This document shows positions 43,349 to 52,222 of a DNA stretch of 64,000 nt, one piece after another. Source of the DNA: Mesobacillus jeotgali (lineage in GTDB: Bacteria; Bacillota; Bacilli; Bacillales; Cytobacillaceae); the NCBI RefSeq assembly GCF_900166585.1, contig NZ_FVZC01000007.1, forward strand, positions 248,001 through 312,000, read 5' to 3'. The stretch's first letter is position 1, and every line of letters begins with the position of its first letter. The position numbers were made by a program, and so were the translations under genes. Below the pieces are notes generated by a model. The model was not told the origin of the DNA and ran no database searches. It saw only the letters and a list, made by a program, of their open reading frames with translations.

Positions 43349-44053
43349 ATGGGGAAAAGGGACATTGAAGTTCTGATTGTCGAGGATGATTTAAGGATAG
43401 CCGAAATCCAAAAGCGGTTCATCGAACAAATCGAAGGATTTCAGGCTGTCGGAATTGCAGCCGGTTATGTAGACGCAATAACCTTAATCGATATTTTAAA
43501 GCCGGATTTGCTTTTGCTCGATGTTTATTTTCCGGATATGAACGGTCTCGAATTGTTAAAGGAACTCAAGCTGCAGTCAAAGCAAACTGATGTCATTATG
43601 ATCACGGCAACGAGGGAAATCGAAAAAGTACAAGAAGCGATTAGTATCGGAGTTTTCGATTATATTATCAAGCCTTTAGTGTTTGAACGATTCAAGCAAT
43701 CACTGCTGAGATATCAGGATTATCATGAAAAATTATCGCAATTAGGCAAAGCCAATCCTGTCGTGACACAGCAGCAGGTTGATAAACTCCTGCGAAAAGA
43801 AATGACTGAATTGGATAATGATAAATCTTACCTTCCAAAAGGGATTGACCCGCTGACGCTTGAAAAAGTAATGGAGGTCATTGGCAAGGGTGGAGCGGGA
43901 CTTACGGCGGAAAGTGTCGCAAAAGAAATTGGCGTCAGCCGGACAACCGCAAGACGGTACCTTGAACATCTTGTATCCATAGAAAAGATAGAAGCTGATC
44001 TGACCTATGGCACCGTTGGGCGGCCGGAACGGGTTTATATGAGTATAGGGTAA
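43349..44053 (+). CDS. CitB/DctR-type response regulator
   Basis: A 234-residue regulator with VEDD acidic pocket, phospho-acceptor Asp in LLLLDVYFPDMNGLELL, Lys in DYIIKPLVFERF, and a C-terminal helix-turn-helix (TAESVAKEIGVSRTTARRYLEHL) of the CitB/DcuR group. It starts three bases after the kinase stop. It probably activates tctCBA in response to carboxylate. Confidence 0.88.
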   Translation: MGKRDIEVLIVEDDLRIAEIQKRFIEQIEGFQAVGIAAGYVDAITLIDILKPDLLLLDVYFPDMNGLELLKELKLQSKQTDVIMITATREIEKVQEAISIGVFDYIIKPLVFERFKQSLLRYQDYHEKLSQLGKANPVVTQQQVDKLLRKEMTELDNDKSYLPKGIDPLTLEKVMEVIGKGGAGLTAESVAKEIGVSRTTARRYLEHLVSIEKIEADLTYGTVGRPERVYMSIG

Positions 44054-44167
44054 TGAAAACAAACGGGGACATGCGGATATACTGCATGTCCCAAACCATT
44101 TTATCCTTTTATTTGGTATAATAGTAAAAAATAACTAGATATATAGAAAAAGGGGTAACGAAAAAAC

Positions 44168-44773
44168 ATGGTATTGTTCTTTATCTTAATCTTTCTTGCT
44201 GATTTGTTATTAGGCTTCATGCAGGCGCCAGTATGGGCATTTATTTTGGTTAATCTCATTTTCCTCTTACTCTTTATGCTCAAAAGTTTTTATCCGGTTG
44301 TTTTTGAAAAGGATCCGGAAAAAATCATGAACTTTATGAAAAATTCCAAACATCCTCATTTCCAGTTCTTTTATTATTTTTTCAATGATCGGCTGGAAGA
44401 AGCAGAGAACAAGCTGAATCAAATCAAGTCTCCTTTTTACAGAAGACTTAATGAAGTGAATCTGCTTGTCAAAAGGAAGCAATTTAGTGAGGCAGAGGAG
44501 CTGGCGAGAGGATTAAAGGATAGCATGTATAAATGGTATTCCCTTGCTGGGATTGCGATGGAGCAGGGAGATCGTGAATCGTATCAAAAATATAAGGAAA
44601 AAGTCAGGAATCCTTTTTACCGAAGGCTATTGGAAATGGATGAAATGGTCCATGATGGGAAGAAGGAAGAGGTGCTCGCTGAACTGGATCATATGATTCC
44701 GAATTTGAGAGGGTCGAAGCTGCTCAGCGTTATTCAATATAAACAGGATATATCAAAAAGGCATGAGACTTAA
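44168..44773 (+). CDS. Membrane-anchored helical (TPR-like) protein
   Basis: A 201-residue protein: two N-terminal membrane segments (about 2-20 and 21-40) and a cytoplasmic helical domain (50-201) with repeats such as RLEEAENKLNQIKSPFYRR and KEEVLAELDHMIPNLRG. Extended -10 TGGTATAAT (44114-44122) lies 45 bases upstream. No named family recognised. A decayed copy is present at 11938. Confidence 0.6.
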   Translation: MVLFFILIFLADLLLGFMQAPVWAFILVNLIFLLLFMLKSFYPVVFEKDPEKIMNFMKNSKHPHFQFFYYFFNDRLEEAENKLNQIKSPFYRRLNEVNLLVKRKQFSEAEELARGLKDSMYKWYSLAGIAMEQGDRESYQKYKEKVRNPFYRRLLEMDEMVHDGKKEEVLAELDHMIPNLRGSKLLSVIQYKQDISKRHET

Positions 44774-44789
44774 TTCTTTATGTAATCGT

Positions 44790-44819
44790 GGGACAGTTCT
44801 ATAATGAACTGTCCTTTTT
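44790..44819 (+). terminator. Terminator of the membrane-anchored protein gene
   Basis: GGACAGTTC (44791-44799) pairs with GAACTGTCC (44806-44814), then TTTTT. Confidence 0.85.
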
Positions 44820-44937
44820 GATATTTTGCGAGATAACGAGAGCAGCCTGAAGGCATAGATTTGCGAAAAGCACATACAAAGAAAAGCTAAATCCATGATA
44901 TGACTTTCAAAATTTTGACAATAACACCTGTTAATAT

Positions 44938-45147
44938 TTATCCATAAAACCCCACTAAATTTAACAATGTAACTCCGCATATAGTTACAACCAGCCCTAC
45001 TGTCATAGTTAAAGTGTAGGTTCTTAGTCTTTTAGTATCTATCCAGACTGTCATACCAATAATGACTGTAAATAGGACACCAAAAAACAATGCAGCAAAA
45101 GGATTGGTAGGTGTAATCCAATCATACCAACTAAGAAAGTCCATCAT
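44938..45147 (-). CDS. Small two-pass membrane protein
   Basis: The likely start at 45147 follows GGAG by six bases. The 69-residue protein has two hydrophobic segments (NPFAALFFGVLFTVIIGMTVW and LTMTVGLVVTICGVTLLNLV) joined by a basic DTKRLRTY loop. No family recognised. Monocistronic. Confidence 0.5.
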   Translation of the reverse strand: MMDFLSWYDWITPTNPFAALFFGVLFTVIIGMTVWIDTKRLRTYTLTMTVGLVVTICGVTLLNLVGFYG

Positions 45148-45426
45148 TCTCATCTCCATTTCACTAAAATCATCACTTGAAAACCAAATGAATTAATTCG
45201 AATTAATGCCTCGCTAGTTGAAAAATGTTCATAATAATATATTCTACAAAAAGTAATATTTTTCCTTTATTAGCCAACAATTTTGAAACCATTTAGAAAT
45301 CCAATTTGTTAATTCTCATTTACTGTCTTTATACTGAATTTTTACAAAACTCAGGTTATACATTAATAATTTCCACTTAATCTATTACTAGATTCAAAAT
45401 AATACATAGATGAGGAGAGATAAGGT

Positions 45427-46860
45427 ATGACTGAACAAATGGCTACTAACGGTTTGAACCGAAGGGATTTCTTGAAAGCAGGAGGGATGAGTGCGCTTGC
45501 TCTTACTCTTGGTTCCACTGGAGTAATGGGACTGGGTTCAACAACATCTGCAGATTCTCCTGGAAATCCAACCAGCGGATTTGGCGGGTACGGAAATTTG
45601 GTTCCAGATCCTAATGGTATTCTCGATCTTCCAAAAGGCTTCCATTACAAAATCATCTCGAGAGAAGGCGACTTGATGACAGACGGAACCAAGATTCCTG
45701 GTGCTTTTGATGGAATGGCAGCTTTTGAAGGACCGAACAACACAACGATTCTTGTTCGAAATCATGAATTGTCATCCGGTCCGGCATTTGGAAGAAATCC
45801 TTATGATGCAAATGCTCAGGGTGGAACCACTGCTCTTGTTGTAGGGGCAAATCGTGAAGTGATCAAAGAATATGTGACATCTTCCGGAACCATCCGAAAT
45901 TGCGCAGGTGGAGCAACACCTTGGGGAACTTGGTTAACTTGCGAAGAAAACCGTTCCGAGGGACATGGATATGTATTCGAAGTGGATCCGACTCAGCCTG
46001 AGAATGATATGTCCAAAACGCCAATCAAGGAAATGGGCCGTTTTGCACACGAAGCATGTGCCATTGACCCGGCGACAGGATATGTCTACTTGACCGAAGA
46101 TGCAAGCCCAAGCTTCCTGTATCGTTTCATCCCAAATGACTTGAGCCAGAAGCCAGGTGCGCTTCAAAAGGGAGGCACGCTTTATGCAGCTGCGATTGAA
46201 GAGGTCACTGACCCATCTGCCAGCACATTCAAAACAGGACAAACTTTTAAAGTTGTTTGGAAAGAAGTAAATCCTCATTGGTGCCGTGAAGAAGCTGCTG
46301 CGCAAAACTGCATTGTGTTCTCAAGACTTGAGGGAGCCTTCTTCCAAGAGGGAGTCTTCTGGTTCGATGATACATCTGCCGGTGAAAAAAAGCTTGGCCG
46401 AGTTTATCGATATGTTCCACATACGAATACATTGGAGCTATTCTATGAGGGGAATGATGCAAAGCAAATGGAATACCCGGACAATATTTGCTGTACCCCT
46501 TGGGGCGACCTCTGGTATGCAGAAGATGGTTCTGGCCAGGACCGTATAATGGGAATTACCCCAGAAGGCAAGGTTTATCCTTTTGCCGCCAACCGTTTAA
46601 GCGATTCTGAATTGGCTGGCCCAACCTTCTCGCCAGATGGGAATACCCTATTCGTCAATATTCAAAGCCCTGGCAAAACATTTGCCATTTGGGGACCATT
46701 CCAGCGCCGTAATTCTGCTCGCGCAAGGGAAATGTCATTTGCTGCACCTGCTAATCTTGCTCCTCAGGTTTCTGAAAAAGTGGCCAGGGCGGCCAAGGCG
46801 CAAGGTATGTCGATCCTGGAAGCAGCAGCATTTGAGCGTCATGGAGTAAAAATGATTTAA
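45427..46860 (+). CDS. phoX: PhoX-family (DUF839) alkaline phosphatase with Tat signal
   Basis: A 477-residue protein. The twin-arginine motif NRRDFLKAGG (R12, R13) and the following hydrophobic ALALTLG stretch form a Tat signal. The body has the PhoX/DUF839 pattern: FDGMAAFEGPNNTTILVRNHE, GGATPWGTWLTCEEN, YVFEVDP, DNICCTPWGDLWYAEDG and GPTFSPDGNTLFVNIQSPG. These enzymes are calcium/iron phosphatases that free phosphate outside the cell. Two Tat genes follow directly, indicating a dedicated translocase. RBS GAGGAGAG. Confidence 0.9.
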   Translation: MTEQMATNGLNRRDFLKAGGMSALALTLGSTGVMGLGSTTSADSPGNPTSGFGGYGNLVPDPNGILDLPKGFHYKIISREGDLMTDGTKIPGAFDGMAAFEGPNNTTILVRNHELSSGPAFGRNPYDANAQGGTTALVVGANREVIKEYVTSSGTIRNCAGGATPWGTWLTCEENRSEGHGYVFEVDPTQPENDMSKTPIKEMGRFAHEACAIDPATGYVYLTEDASPSFLYRFIPNDLSQKPGALQKGGTLYAAAIEEVTDPSASTFKTGQTFKVVWKEVNPHWCREEAAAQNCIVFSRLEGAFFQEGVFWFDDTSAGEKKLGRVYRYVPHTNTLELFYEGNDAKQMEYPDNICCTPWGDLWYAEDGSGQDRIMGITPEGKVYPFAANRLSDSELAGPTFSPDGNTLFVNIQSPGKTFAIWGPFQRRNSARAREMSFAAPANLAPQVSEKVARAAKAQGMSILEAAAFERHGVKMI

Positions 46861-46871
46861 AACCTTTTGAT

Positions 46872-46917
46872 AAAAAAGATGTAGGCTAAACACTTAGTAT
46901 GGTTTACATCTTTTTTA
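46872..46917 (+). terminator. Intercistronic terminator-like hairpin phoX-tatA
   Basis: AAAAGATGTA and CTAAAC pair with GTTTACATCTTTT, followed by T. It may reduce tat transcription relative to phoX. Confidence 0.65.
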
Positions 46918-46965
46918 TCATTACAGCTATTCTTTGAAGAATGTTAAGGAATGGAGGTTATGTAA

Positions 46966-47160
46966 ATGTTACAGAACATTGGGATTCCGGGTTTAATTCT
47001 AGTGCTTGTCATTGCTTTAATTATTTTTGGTCCATCCAAGCTCCCTGAAATAGGCCGTGCGTTTGGGTCTACCTTAAAAGAGTTTAAAAAATCAACGCGT
47101 GAATTGGTTTCGGATGACGAGCCGAAAAAAGACGAAAACAAAAGTAGTGTAACTCAATAA
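46966..47160 (+). CDS. tatA: Twin-arginine translocase subunit TatA
   Basis: A 64-residue protein: N-terminal membrane helix ([20 protein letters not shown] with the FGPSKLPE hinge), an amphipathic helix ([16 protein letters not shown]) and a charged tail. This is the pore-forming TatA type used in minimal TatAC systems of Gram-positive bacteria. Good GGAGG before ATG 46966. Confidence 0.92.
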   Translation: MLQNIGIPGLILVLVIALIIFGPSKLPEIGRAFGSTLKEFKKSTRELVSDDEPKKDENKSSVTQ

Positions 47161-47168
47161 GAAATAGC

Positions 47169-47208
47169 AGAAGATGCGGGTACTGCCATACTTTCATCTT
47201 CTTTTTTT
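47169..47208 (+). terminator. Intercistronic hairpin tatA-tatC
   Basis: AGAAGATG pairs with CATCTTCT, followed by seven T. A weak stem with a long loop, so partial readthrough is likely. Confidence 0.55.
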
Positions 47209-47220
47209 AGAGGTGATTTC

Positions 47221-47946
47221 ATGGAAGAAAAACAGATGAATCTGGTGGACCACTTGAGTGAATTGCGAAAACGATTGATGATCATCGTTGGATGTTTTAT
47301 GTTCATTGTCATGTTGGCTTTGATTTATGTAAAGGATATTTATCTTTGGTTAGTCCAGGATTTATCCATAAAATTAGCCGTTCTCGGTCCAAGTGATATT
47401 TTGTGGGTTTATTTGATGCTTGCAGCGGTGATTGCCTTAGCAGGTACGATTCCCATTGCAGCCCATCAGATTTGGCTCTTTGTAAGACCTGCTTTATCGG
47501 AAAAAGAGAAAAAAATAACATTAGCCTACATACCAGCCCTATTCTTGCTTTTTATAGCGGGCATTTGCTTTGGATATTTTGTCATTTTTCCGCTGGTGTT
47601 TCAATTCCTGGTGTCGCTATCCCAGGATATATTCATGGAATTTTTCACAACAGAGAAATACTTTCGTTTTTTAATTCATATGATCCTGCCTTTTGGTTTC
47701 TTATTTGAACTACCCGTCATCATTATGTTTTTGACAAGTCTGGGTGTGTTAAATCCATACCGTCTGCAAAAAGCCAGAAAGTATTCTTATTTTATGTTGA
47801 TTGTAACAGCTGTTCTCATAACGCCCCCAGATCTTCTGTCAGATATATTAGTAATCATCCCGCTGCTATTTTTGTACGAATGCAGTGTTCTATTATCGAA
47901 GATGGTTTACCGTCGAAAACAGAGAACTGAGTTATCGGTGGCATAA
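47221..47946 (+). CDS. tatC: Twin-arginine translocase subunit TatC
   Basis: A 241-residue protein with six membrane segments. The N-terminal VDHLSELRKRL motif is the TatC signature that recognises the RR motif, followed by FVRPALSEKEKK and FELPVIIMFLTSLGV with the conserved Glu. It forms the receptor that, with TatA, exports folded PhoX. The order phosphatase-tatA-tatC mirrors phoD-tatAd-tatCd of B. subtilis. Confidence 0.93.
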   Translation: MEEKQMNLVDHLSELRKRLMIIVGCFMFIVMLALIYVKDIYLWLVQDLSIKLAVLGPSDILWVYLMLAAVIALAGTIPIAAHQIWLFVRPALSEKEKKITLAYIPALFLLFIAGICFGYFVIFPLVFQFLVSLSQDIFMEFFTTEKYFRFLIHMILPFGFLFELPVIIMFLTSLGVLNPYRLQKARKYSYFMLIVTAVLITPPDLLSDILVIIPLLFLYECSVLLSKMVYRRKQRTELSVA

Positions 47947-48112
47947 ACATTGCTATCTGACTGGAGAAGAGAACGGGACAGTCCCTTAAATGAGGCTGTC
48001 CCGCTTATAATCTAACTAAACTTTCCATGGCGATATCTCCAAATTTAAAACAAGAAAGTCAGAAAAAAAGATTTTGAGTTCTGATTTTCCACACTAAAGA
48101 AATTGAAGAAAA

Positions 48113-48877
48113 TTCTATGTGCCCTTTTGGTAGTTTTCCGCTTGATTTGGTCTTATAGAAAAGTTCTATGTGCCCTTTTAAGAGTTTTCCGCGTGATTTG
48201 GTCCTATAGAAAAGTTCTATGTGCCCTTTTAGGAGTTTTCTGCGTGATTTGGTCCTATAGAAAAGTTCTATATGCCCTTTTAAGAGTTTTCCGCGTGATT
48301 TGGTCTTATAGAAAAGTTCTATGTGCCCTTTTAAGAGTTTTCCGCGTGATTTGGTCCTATAGAAAAGTTCTATGTGCCCTTTTAGGAGTTTTCCGCTTGG
48401 TTTGGTCTTATAGAAAAGTTCTATGTGCCCTTTTGAGAGTTTTCCGCTTGGTTTGGTCTTATAGAAAAGTTCTATATGCCCTTTTAGGAGTTTTCCGCGT
48501 GATTTGGTCTTATAGAAAAGTTCTATGTGCCCTTTTGAGAGTTTTCCGCGTGATTTGGTCCTATAGAAAAGTTCTATATGCCCTTTTGAGAGTTTTCCGC
48601 GTGATTTGGTCTTATAGAAAAGTTCTATGTGCCCTTTTGAGAGTTTTCCGCGTGATTTGGTCCTATAGAAAGGTTCTATATGCCCTTTTAAGAGTTTTCC
48701 GCGTGATTTGGTCTTATAGAAAAGTTCTATGTGCCCTTTTAGGAGTTTTCTGCTTGATTTGGTCCTATAGAAAAGTTCTATGTGCCCTTTTAAGAGTTTT
48801 CCGCGTGATTTGGTCTTATAGAAAAGTTCTATGTGCCCTTATTAAGGTTTCCCGCTCACTTTGTGTTTATAGGCCTG
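48113..48877. repeat. Tandem array of fifteen 51-bp units
   Basis: Units start every 51 bases from 48113 to 48827, with no spacers. Fourteen are nearly identical and the last is degenerate. Variation is confined to a few positions (TGT/TAT, AGG/AAG/GAG, TCT/TCC, GTG/TTG). Each junction is a short palindrome, TATAGAA-AAG-TTCTATA. Since 51 is a multiple of three, one frame stays open as a 17-residue repeat (RKVLCALLRVFRVIWSY), but it has only a TTG start, no ribosome binding site, and runs on across unrelated flanking DNA, so I do not treat it as a gene. Confidence 0.88.
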
Positions 48878-48938
48878 TTACATGCAGTGACGGAGTAAAT
48901 GTTGAGGAACAATATGAAGTAATTCTCCCGCCATCTAA

Positions 48939-49150
48939 TCAATCTATCTTAATATGCTTCAATCCTTCTCTCCTGCTTAGGTTCGAAAGAGAATATGTGC
49001 TGGTTATCTCGATGACTTTTTCAGGGTCTTGTTTAGCGTATTCATTGGATAGCTTTATTGCTTCATCGTCATTTCTGTGCAGCAAAGCCGCTTTATATAA
49101 CGCTTCAACGTACTGTTCCAATTTTGCTCCGCCATTCCATATATTTTTAA
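48939..49150 (-). pseudogene. Minus-strand coding remnant
   Basis: The minus strand reads RYNNIKNIWNGGAKLEQYVEAL then YKAALLHRNDDEAIKLSNEYAKQ and ends at 48939. There is no start codon before an upstream stop. It looks like the C-terminal part of a helical-repeat protein cut at its 5' end; family unknown. Confidence 0.35.
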
Positions 49151-49322
49151 TATTATTGTATCGTTATTCCGAACGTGAAGCACCAACCTCCTTGTCGAAA
49201 CTACTCATTAATAGGACGAGGAAAACGGGTCTGTATGTCCCATTCCCAGGTTAATAGTATAATGGATTAACAAGGTCTGTTCTCTATTGGACTACTAGAT
49301 CCTTAAGGAGTTGGAGTGAACG

Positions 49323-50309
49323 ATGGATGTAAAAGTAATCAGGTGGGGAATATTAGGAACAGGTGGAATCGCTAGTGCTTTTGCCAGGGATTTAGCATTT
49401 GCTAAAAATACTGAAAAGACGGCTGTTGGTTCACGTACCATTGAGAGTGCTGAAAAGTTTGCTGAGGAGCATGGTGTTTCCCGTGCTTATGGAAGCTACG
49501 AAGAACTAGTGCAAGATCCGGCTGTCGATGCCATTTATATTGCGACGCCACACACTTTTCATAAGGACAATGTATTGGCGTGCCTTCGTGCTGGCAAGGC
49601 AGTGCTCTGCGAGAAGCCTTTTACGATAAATAGCGGGGAACTGGAAGAAATCATCCAGTTTGCCAGGGATCAAAAGCTTTTCTTGATGGAGGCAATGTGG
49701 ACCCGATTCCTGCCACCGATTGATAAAGTGAAAGAATGGATTGATAGAGGGGAAATTGGCGAGGTGCTGTTAGTAAAAGCGGATTTTGGTTTCCGTGCAC
49801 CGTGGGAACCTGAGCGCAGATTGCTTAATCCGGCACTTGGAGGAGGAGCCTTGCTGGATGTAGGAATTTATCCTGTTACCTTTGCATCGATGATTTTTGG
49901 AACAAACCCAGAGAAGATTATGAGTTCGGCTCATATCGGCGAAACAGGTGTTGATGAACAGTTTTCCATCATCATGTCCTATCCTTCTGGAAAAACCGCG
50001 ACCCTTAATGGTGCCTTTCGAGTTGATTTAACGAACGAAGCTTGCATTTATGGAAGTAAAGGATCTATTCGGATTCCTTCTTTCCACAGTGCAAAATCAG
50101 CCACCTTATATAAAAATGGTGAAGAAGCAGAGACATTTAAGGATGACAGACAATGTGCCGGTTACGCGTTTGAAATAGAAGAAGTAGGAAGATGCCTGAG
50201 TCAAGGGTTGATAGAAAGCCCTGTCGTTCCATTGGATGAATCTTTAAAAATCATGAAGCTGATGGATGAAATTCGCGGGCAGTGGGGATTGAAATACCCG
50301 TTTGAATAA
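49323..50309 (+). CDS. Gfo/Idh/MocA-family NAD(P)-dependent oxidoreductase
   Basis: A 328-residue enzyme with N-terminal Rossmann loop GILGTGGIASAFARDL, the conserved CEKPFTINSGEL catalytic Lys block near residue 97, and the C-terminal beta-domain with GGGALLDVGIYPV. It oxidises or reduces a sugar or cyclitol-like substrate; relatives of this type act on dihydrodiols or sugars, but the substrate cannot be told. AAGGAGTTGGAG precedes ATG. Monocistronic. Confidence 0.88.
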   Translation: MDVKVIRWGILGTGGIASAFARDLAFAKNTEKTAVGSRTIESAEKFAEEHGVSRAYGSYEELVQDPAVDAIYIATPHTFHKDNVLACLRAGKAVLCEKPFTINSGELEEIIQFARDQKLFLMEAMWTRFLPPIDKVKEWIDRGEIGEVLLVKADFGFRAPWEPERRLLNPALGGGALLDVGIYPVTFASMIFGTNPEKIMSSAHIGETGVDEQFSIIMSYPSGKTATLNGAFRVDLTNEACIYGSKGSIRIPSFHSAKSATLYKNGEEAETFKDDRQCAGYAFEIEEVGRCLSQGLIESPVVPLDESLKIMKLMDEIRGQWGLKYPFE

Positions 50310-50322
50310 TGAAGAGACATGG

Positions 50323-50353
50323 GGACGGTTCTGTGAAGGAACTGTCCTTTTTA
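50323..50353 (+). terminator. Terminator of the oxidoreductase gene
   Basis: GGACGGTTC (50323-50331) pairs with GAACTGTCC (50339-50347), then TTTTTAT. It has the same core sequence as the dispersed palindromes. Confidence 0.75.
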
Positions 50354-50461
50354 TATTTCTATAAAATGCTCTCTGTTCTTTAGAATGATAGAATTCTTGT
50401 CAATGAATTATAGATTCCTATAATATGGAAATAGACTGATTTTAAATGAAGAGGGATGTTT

Positions 50462-50992
50462 GTGGGAAAAATAAAGAGAAGGCAGAAGCCGACCTTTAAG
50501 AAACACGGAAGCGAATACTTAAAAATGGCCTTTGGCGATGAGTATTATTTTAACGAAAAGACAGTGAACTTTTCTTTTGCCTGGAAACACCCAATTTTGA
50601 CGTGTTTTATGGGAATCAAGTATATCTTTCCTAATTTTCATATGATGTCAACGGCTTCCTATATGAAGGCTTATGGATGGGGATTATACTGGTGGGTGCT
50701 GTATTTGCAAGTAGTGCTGCTGCTTATTTGTGGGGAAGTTATAAGGTATATTACTACAAAGAGCTTTTCTTTCATTGGGTGGGATGATGGTTTATTTTTT
50801 ATATTTGGAAGTCCCATTTTATTAATGTTTAGCATGTTCTCAACTTGCAGATTCGTCATTTTCATTCTGGAATCAATCGGCTTATTCAAAAAGGACAGCA
50901 AGTTTTTATACGGTTTGAGTGCCCTGCTCTTTTTCGGGTTCATTCTTTCGATTGTAGCGGGTCAGATGACGGGGGATTTTAAGTATAACTGA
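50462..50992 (+). CDS. Membrane protein of unknown function
   Basis: The probable start is GTG 50462, seven bases after GAGGG; ATG 50456 abuts that site. The 176-residue protein has a basic N-terminus and four hydrophobic segments (about 75-98, 108-128, 132-150 and 158-172). No family recognised. Confidence 0.5.
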   Translation: MGKIKRRQKPTFKKHGSEYLKMAFGDEYYFNEKTVNFSFAWKHPILTCFMGIKYIFPNFHMMSTASYMKAYGWGLYWWVLYLQVVLLLICGEVIRYITTKSFSFIGWDDGLFFIFGSPILLMFSMFSTCRFVIFILESIGLFKKDSKFLYGLSALLFFGFILSIVAGQMTGDFKYN

Positions 50993-51039
50993 CAGACTAG
51001 GGAACTATTTAAGCAATCTTCATTGATGAGGTGAGTCTA

Positions 51040-51510
51040 ATGATATTAGTTAGTTCGTGTTTAGCGGGGTTAGAGGTTAGATATAACGCTACTCATTCTT
51101 TAGATAATCAGATAAGTAAGCTGGTAGAACAGAAAAAGGCAATAGCTGTTTGCCCGGAATTACTTGGGGGTTTTTCTACGCCTCGGGAACCTGCTGAGAT
51201 TATTGGTGGGGACGGAGAGGATGTCCTGGATGGCAATGCCAGAGTCATTGAGAAATCCGGCAGGGATGTAACGGATTTATACTTAAGGGGAGCTTATCAT
51301 ACTCTGGGAAAGGCTCAAGAATACCAGGCTGCGGTAGTAGTGCTAAAAGAGTATAGTCCTTCGTGTGGAAGTTCAATGATTTATAATGGGGAATTTAAGG
51401 GGAAGAAAATCCTGGGAAATGGTGTCACTGCCGCTTTACTTAAAAGGAATGGAATACGGGTCATCTCAGAGGAAGGAGTAAGTGATTTACTCCGGGAAAA
51501 TCGTTATTGA
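51040..51510 (+). CDS. DUF523-family protein
   Basis: Starts at ATG 51040 after AGGTGAG. The 156-residue protein has MILVSSCLAGLEVRYN, CPELLGGFSTPREPAEI, VLKEYSPSCGSSMIY and KILGNGVTAALLKRNGI, the complete Cys-containing motif set of DUF523 (YbbK-like). The conserved cysteines suggest metal or Fe-S binding; the function is unknown. Confidence 0.87.
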   Translation: MILVSSCLAGLEVRYNATHSLDNQISKLVEQKKAIAVCPELLGGFSTPREPAEIIGGDGEDVLDGNARVIEKSGRDVTDLYLRGAYHTLGKAQEYQAAVVVLKEYSPSCGSSMIYNGEFKGKKILGNGVTAALLKRNGIRVISEEGVSDLLRENRY

Positions 51511-51615
51511 ATATCTGAGTAGCGGCGTAATCTGTGACTTCTTAGTAACATCTCCGTGTTTTTAAGGGTATGTCTGGAGATGCTAGTAATCAGATGAGGC
51601 AGGGAGGCGGTTGGA

Positions 51616-52041
51616 GTGAAGGTGTTGTCGGTGATTCAGCCCTGGGCGAGTCTGTTTGTCTTGCGCGAGGCTCAATATGAAACGAGGTCATGGAGTACGA
51701 AGTATCGCGGCCCTCTTGCGATTCATACCAGCAAAAAAGTCGATAAGGCGGTTTGCAGTCATGTTGCCATCAAGTCGCTGCTTTTAAAGCATGGGTATAA
51801 GACCGATGATCTTCCGACTGGCAAGATCATCGCTGTCTGCCAGCTTGAAAATTGTTTGAGAGTGGTGGAAAACAACGAGACATGGGCCGTACTGGAGGAT
51901 GGAAGAATCGTATCAGGCAATGACTTTTTCCTTGGTGATTATAAAGTCGGAGGATATGTCTGGGAAGTCAGGGATATGAAGATGCTGGACAGCTTCATTC
52001 CAGCTAAAGGAAGGCTTGGACTATGGGAGTATGATTTATAA
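51616..52041 (+). CDS. ASCH-domain protein
   Basis: A 141-residue protein with GTG start after GGGAGG. KVLSVIQPWASLFVLREAQYETRSW, YRGPLAIHTSKK and TGKIIAVCQLENC are the ASCH (PUA-like) core, expected to bind RNA or modified nucleotides. YTHS-like variants cleave N4-acetylcytidine, but no specific activity can be assigned here. Confidence 0.85.
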   Translation: MKVLSVIQPWASLFVLREAQYETRSWSTKYRGPLAIHTSKKVDKAVCSHVAIKSLLLKHGYKTDDLPTGKIIAVCQLENCLRVVENNETWAVLEDGRIVSGNDFFLGDYKVGGYVWEVRDMKMLDSFIPAKGRLGLWEYDL

Positions 52042-52076
52042 GAGTGCCTGTTCTTTGGGGAACAGGCACTCTTTTG
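52040..52076 (+). terminator. Terminator of the ASCH gene
   Basis: AGAGTGCCTGTTC pairs perfectly with GAACAGGCACTCT, then TTT. The stem begins at the stop codon. Confidence 0.9.
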
Positions 52077-52222
52077 TGAATTAGCCTTTGAGAAAACCAT
52101 TTATATAGCCTGCACTAAATTTTAAATATTGATAGAATTTTCATGTAATTATTTGTAATCTATAGGTAAGAAGGAGAATTGACCAGTAATTGGTCAAATC
52201 CGGTTTTTAGAAGCAGAAGGGG

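Noticed and set aside
45181..45426. PhoP box upstream of phoX
   Set aside because: TTTACA and TTATAC hexamers occur, but not as direct repeats with 11-base spacing.
48113..48877. CRISPR array
   Set aside because: Units are contiguous 51-mers with no unique spacers and no cas genes are nearby.
48103..49254. A 383-codon open frame reading RKVLCALLRVFRVIWSY repeats
   Set aside because: It exists because the 51-bp repeat unit is a multiple of three. It has a TTG start without ribosome binding site, non-synonymous drift between units and runs across a minus-strand gene remnant.
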